A DNA stretch of 7,729 nt from Campylobacterota bacterium (GTDB lineage: Bacteria; Campylobacterota; Campylobacteria; Campylobacterales; Sulfurovaceae), in contig DSAK01000074.1 in assembly GCA_011372825.1 (NCBI GenBank), positions 1 to 7,729 of the forward strand, read 5' to 3'. Positions 5,517-7,729 of the stretch are shown here, in pieces. The notes under the pieces were generated by a model. It did not search any database. It was not told the origin of the DNA and saw only the letters and a program-made list of their open reading frames with translations. The translations under genes and the position numbers were made by a program. Each line of letters opens with the position of its first letter. Within the stretch, counting starts at the first letter, position 1.

Positions 5517-6163
5517 ACCAGTTTGTAGCCTACACCACGAACAGCTTGTATCTTTTTGGGGTCTTTTAATTTTGTTCGAATCTTACTGATAATAACATCT
5601 AGACTTTTGCCATGTGAATCTATACTCATCGTTGGGACGCTGTTGATTATTTGTTCACGTGAAAGGGTGATTCCGTGGTGGTTAATAAGGAGTAGAAGCA
5701 CTTCAAATTCAGCCGGAGTCAATGATAGTGGTTCACTATGATAATATATCGTATCCCCTTTGAGTTCGAAATGGTGTATAGGTATTGTTTCTGTTTGATT
5801 ATTTTTGTTGTAGCGTCTTAAGAGAGATAAGATTCTAGCATGCATCTCTTTTGGGTCATATGGCTTTGGTAGATAGTCATCAGCACCTAGTCTTAACCCC
5901 TCAATTTTGTCGTTGATATCACTTCTAGCCGAGGAGATTATGATAGGAATGTTGTACTTTTGTGCTACCTCTTGACAAACTTCAAGTCCATCCATCCCTG
6001 GAAGTCCCAAATCCAATATCAACAAATCAAATTTTTCTATTCCCGCACTTAGCCCCAAATAGGGATCTTCAAAATTTGTAATCTTGATATGGTGAGGCAA
6101 GAGATACTCACTTAAAAGTTCAGCAAACTCCACATCGTCTTCTATCATTAGTATCTTTATCAT
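5513..6163 (-). CDS. OmpR-family response regulator transcription factor
   Basis: This 216-residue cytoplasmic regulator is the partner of the kinase encoded just downstream. The receiver domain (about 1-118) has the acidic pocket Glu8-Asp9, phosphoacceptor Asp51 (ILDLGLPG), Ser78 at the switch Thr/Ser position (IISSAR) and Lys100 (PKPY). A short linker with a KNNQTE segment leads to a C-terminal winged-helix DNA-binding domain (about 128-216), recognisable by LTPAEFEVLLLL (148-159), the recognition-helix region around KSLDVIISKIRTKL (186-199) and the terminal VRGVGYKLV. The ATG at 6163-6161 is fixed by AGAGG six bases upstream. It lies 33 bases after aroE on the same strand, so it is probably on the trpE-aroE transcript. 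It resembles the HP0166/ArsR group by context, but a direct orthology claim would need a search. Its targets are unknown. Confidence 0.93.
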   Translation of the reverse strand: MIKILMIEDDVEFAELLSEYLLPHHIKITNFEDPYLGLSAGIEKFDLLILDLGLPGMDGLEVCQEVAQKYNIPIIISSARSDINDKIEGLRLGADDYLPKPYDPKEMHARILSLLRRYNKNNQTETIPIHHFELKGDTIYYHSEPLSLTPAEFEVLLLLINHHGITLSREQIINSVPTMSIDSHGKSLDVIISKIRTKLKDPKKIQAVRGVGYKLV

Positions 6164-6169
6164 TTGCCA

Positions 6170-6174
6170 CCTCT
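6170..6174 (-). promoter_or_regulatory. Ribosome binding site of the response regulator gene
   Basis: AGAGG (minus strand) ends six bases before the ATG and extends as AGAGGTGG. Just upstream, AAAAAG (6178-6173) can pair with CTTTTT (6196-6191) across a 12-base loop in the aroE-regulator gap. That weak hairpin would cover part of this site in the mRNA. Confidence 0.55.
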
Positions 6175-6196
6175 TTTTAAGTCTAATTGCAAAAAG

Positions 6197-6994
6197 TTAA
6201 TCAAGAGCAAATGCTTGTTTCATAACCGCTTTTATCTCTTGGGTTGCAAATTGTTTATCCGTAAAATAAAACGAAGCAAGAATTCCTTGATGTAAGAGCA
6301 TTGCGCTGCCATCTTGGGTCGGCTTTTGAAGAGTTTTTGCAAGCTTGAGAAAGGGGGTATCTTTGCCATAAATGATATCAACACAAGCCAAGCTCAAATC
6401 TATAGTTTCAAGGAGCAAATCTCTTGGAGCAGGAAGCAAATCATCTTGGAGTCCAGCAGATGTCATGTTGATAATGAGGCTATAGGGTTTTGGTGAAAAA
6501 TCATCAAAGCTATAGCATTTGCAATCATTTTCAAATTGCTTGAGTTTTGTTTTGTTTCTCCCAAGGATTTCAACTTCAATACCACTATCTTTTAGGAGAT
6601 GTGATGTTGATTTTGCTGTCCCACCAGCTCCCAAAATCAAAACATTTTTCACCTCTTTAAACTCTTTTATAGATTCTAGAAATCCAGGAGCGTCTGTATT
6701 GTAGCCTTGAAGTTTACCTTCTTTGTTGATTATGGTATTGACTGAACCTACTTTGAGTGCAAATGGGTCAATCCAATCGCAAGCATCAAAAGCCATCTCT
6801 TTATGTGGAACGGTGATATTGATACCACTTAGCCCCAATTGAAAAAATCTCTTTTTTAACTCTTTGCCATCATCTAGTAGATATCGTACATAGCATCCAT
6901 TGTAGCCAAAGGTCTTAAAAACTAGATTGTGCATGAGAGGAGATTTGGAGTGGGCAACTGGATTGCCAAAAATGGCAAAAAGTTTAGGCTGCAT
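6197..6994 (-). CDS. aroE: Shikimate dehydrogenase (NADP+)
   Basis: AroE reduces 3-dehydroshikimate to shikimate with NADPH in the cytoplasm. Numbering from the upstream ATG at 7000, the substrate-binding N-domain shows FGNPVAHSKSPLMHN (11-25), NITVPHKE with catalytic Lys67, VGSVNTI (84-90) and YNTDAPGF with catalytic Asp103. The NADP Rossmann domain has ILGAGGTAKS (122-131) and GRNKTK (147-152), whose Arg and Lys suit NADP phosphate binding. The C-terminal LLHQG (235-239) carries the conserved Gln. Two ATGs are available, at 7000 and 6994. I chose 6994 (265 residues, starting MQPKLFAIFGNP) because AAAGGGG (7007-7001) abuts the first ATG but sits six bases before the second. With the first start, the gene overlaps trpE by ATGA. 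All active-site residues are present, so it should be functional. Confidence 0.95.
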   Translation of the reverse strand: MQPKLFAIFGNPVAHSKSPLMHNLVFKTFGYNGCYVRYLLDDGKELKKRFFQLGLSGINITVPHKEMAFDACDWIDPFALKVGSVNTIINKEGKLQGYNTDAPGFLESIKEFKEVKNVLILGAGGTAKSTSHLLKDSGIEVEILGRNKTKLKQFENDCKCYSFDDFSPKPYSLIINMTSAGLQDDLLPAPRDLLLETIDLSLACVDIIYGKDTPFLKLAKTLQKPTQDGSAMLLHQGILASFYFTDKQFATQEIKAVMKQAFALD

Positions 6995-6996
6995 AT

Positions 6997-7729
6997 TCAT
7001 CCCCTTTGGAGTTCTTTGAGTGTTGCTAGAAGTGCTCCTAGTTTATTTTTTACCTCAAGATATTCAAGTTCTGGTTGCGAATCTGCCACTACCCCAGCAC
7101 CTGCCTGGAGGGTAATTGTATCATCTGTAATGAGTGCTGTCCGTATAACAATTGCTGAATCCATATTGCCATTAAAAGCAAAGTATCCAACACAACCACT
7201 ATAAAATCCTCTTTTTAGGGATTCAAACTGAGCTATTAGCTCCATAGCTTTTATCTTTGGTGCACCAGTCATAGTTCCAGCTGTAAAAGTCGCTGAAAAT
7301 AGATCAAACATATCTTTTCCTTCTTCAAGGATTGCTTCGACATCAGATACCATATGCATCACATGACTATATCGCTCTACACGCATCATCTCAGGTACAC
7401 TCACTGTCCCTGTTTTGGCAACACGACTTACATCATTGCGTCCGAGGTCAATAAGCATTAAATGCTCTGCGCACTCTTTTGGATCATTTAGCATCTCAAG
7501 TTCAAGCTCTTTGTCTCTTTGGGTAGTGTTGCCTCTTTTTCGAGTACCTGCAATAGGTCTAAGGAGTATTTCTCTTTCATGCAATCGCACCATCACCTCA
7601 GGAGATGAACCACAAATTGAAAAATTTTCATAATCTAGTAAAAATAGATATGGTGATGGATTTTTTGAACGTAAAAGACGATAAAAGCTCAACGAATCAA
7701 CAGTCGCTTTTTGGGTATATCTATTTGAA
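6997..7729 (-). CDS. trpE: Anthranilate synthase component I, C-terminal part (5' end outside the window)
   Basis: TrpE converts chorismate to anthranilate using ammonia from the TrpG glutaminase, the committed step of tryptophan synthesis. The window holds the last 243 codons, and the frame remains open through the window edge, so the TTG at 7692 is not the true start. Chorismate-binding motifs include NPSPYLFLLD, GSSPE, RPIAGTRKRG, AEHLMLIDLGRND, ERYSHVMHMVS, ATFTAGTMTGAPKIKAME, GYFAFNGNMD and AGAGVVADS. The Ala in PIAGT separates TrpE from PabB (aminodeoxychorismate synthase), which typically has Lys there. About half the protein, the N-terminal regulatory region that would carry the tryptophan feedback site, is not visible. 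It is followed directly by aroE. The reading frame seen is uninterrupted. Confidence 0.92.
   Translation of the reverse strand, partial: SNRYTQKATVDSLSFYRLLRSKNPSPYLFLLDYENFSICGSSPEVMVRLHEREILLRPIAGTRKRGNTTQRDKELELEMLNDPKECAEHLMLIDLGRNDVSRVAKTGTVSVPEMMRVERYSHVMHMVSDVEAILEEGKDMFDLFSATFTAGTMTGAPKIKAMELIAQFESLKRGFYSGCVGYFAFNGNMDSAIVIRTALITDDTITLQAGAGVVADSQPELEYLEVKNKLGALLATLKELQRG
7001..7007 (-). promoter_or_regulatory. Ribosome binding site deciding the aroE start
   Basis: AAAGGGG (minus strand) lies in the last codons of trpE. It directly abuts the ATG at 7000 but is six bases from the ATG at 6994, so the downstream ATG has the workable spacing. Confidence 0.55.

Noticed and set aside
6929..7204. 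91-codon plus-strand open frame across the trpE-aroE junction
   Set aside because: It runs antisense to conserved TrpE and AroE motifs, has no recognisable domain and is explained as a shadow.
6997..7692. TTG at 7692 as the start of a short chorismate-binding protein
   Set aside because: The same frame continues without a stop to the window edge with TrpE-like sequence (NRYTQKATVDS), so the gene is simply truncated by the window.

Overview
This low-GC window of ordinary chromosomal genes most likely comes from a Campylobacterota (formerly Epsilonproteobacteria) chromosome. The grounds are AT-rich intergenic DNA with TATAAT-type -10 boxes and weak or absent -35 boxes, the tlyA-ribF-cmoA gene order that I recall from Campylobacter, a plant-type (class II) DAHP synthase like those of Helicobacter and Campylobacter, and a histidine kinase resembling the ArsS group of that phylum. 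I cannot fix the genus from the sequence. I see no mobile element, CRISPR array, tRNA or rRNA, and no wholly novel system.

Layout. (1) Positions 1-420, minus strand: a small DUF4878-type lipoprotein gene. A possible membrane-protein reading frame starts inside its 3' end and leaves the window. (2) Positions 421-629: a divergent intergenic region with a candidate promoter in each direction and a nested inverted repeat. (3) Positions 630-2837, plus strand: a tightly overlapping operon tlyA (rRNA 2'-O-methyltransferase), ribF (riboflavin kinase/FAD synthetase) and cmoA (carboxy-SAM synthase for tRNA wobble uridine). (4) Positions 2838-2983: a short regulatory region packed with palindromes and 10-bp-phased TTCAYA words, ending in the promoter of the next gene. 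(5) Positions 2984-4333, plus strand: class II DAHP synthase, the entry enzyme of the shikimate pathway. (6) Positions 4296-7729, minus strand: a cluster read in the order trpE (5' end outside the window), aroE, OmpR-family response regulator, ArsS-like histidine kinase. Its last gene overlaps the 3' end of the DAHP synthase gene tail to tail by 38 bp.

Functionally, the right half is an aromatic amino acid neighbourhood. DAHP synthase makes the first shikimate-pathway intermediate, AroE reduces dehydroshikimate, and TrpE commits chorismate to tryptophan. A complete two-component system sits downstream of trpE-aroE with short gaps or overlaps, so it is probably co-transcribed with them. The left operon concerns RNA modification (TlyA, CmoA) and flavin cofactor synthesis. 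The most interesting items are the two-component system placed between aromatic biosynthesis genes, the phased-repeat and palindrome cluster before the DAHP synthase gene, the altered ATP-binding G1 box and His-containing sensor domain of the kinase, and the convergent gene overlap.
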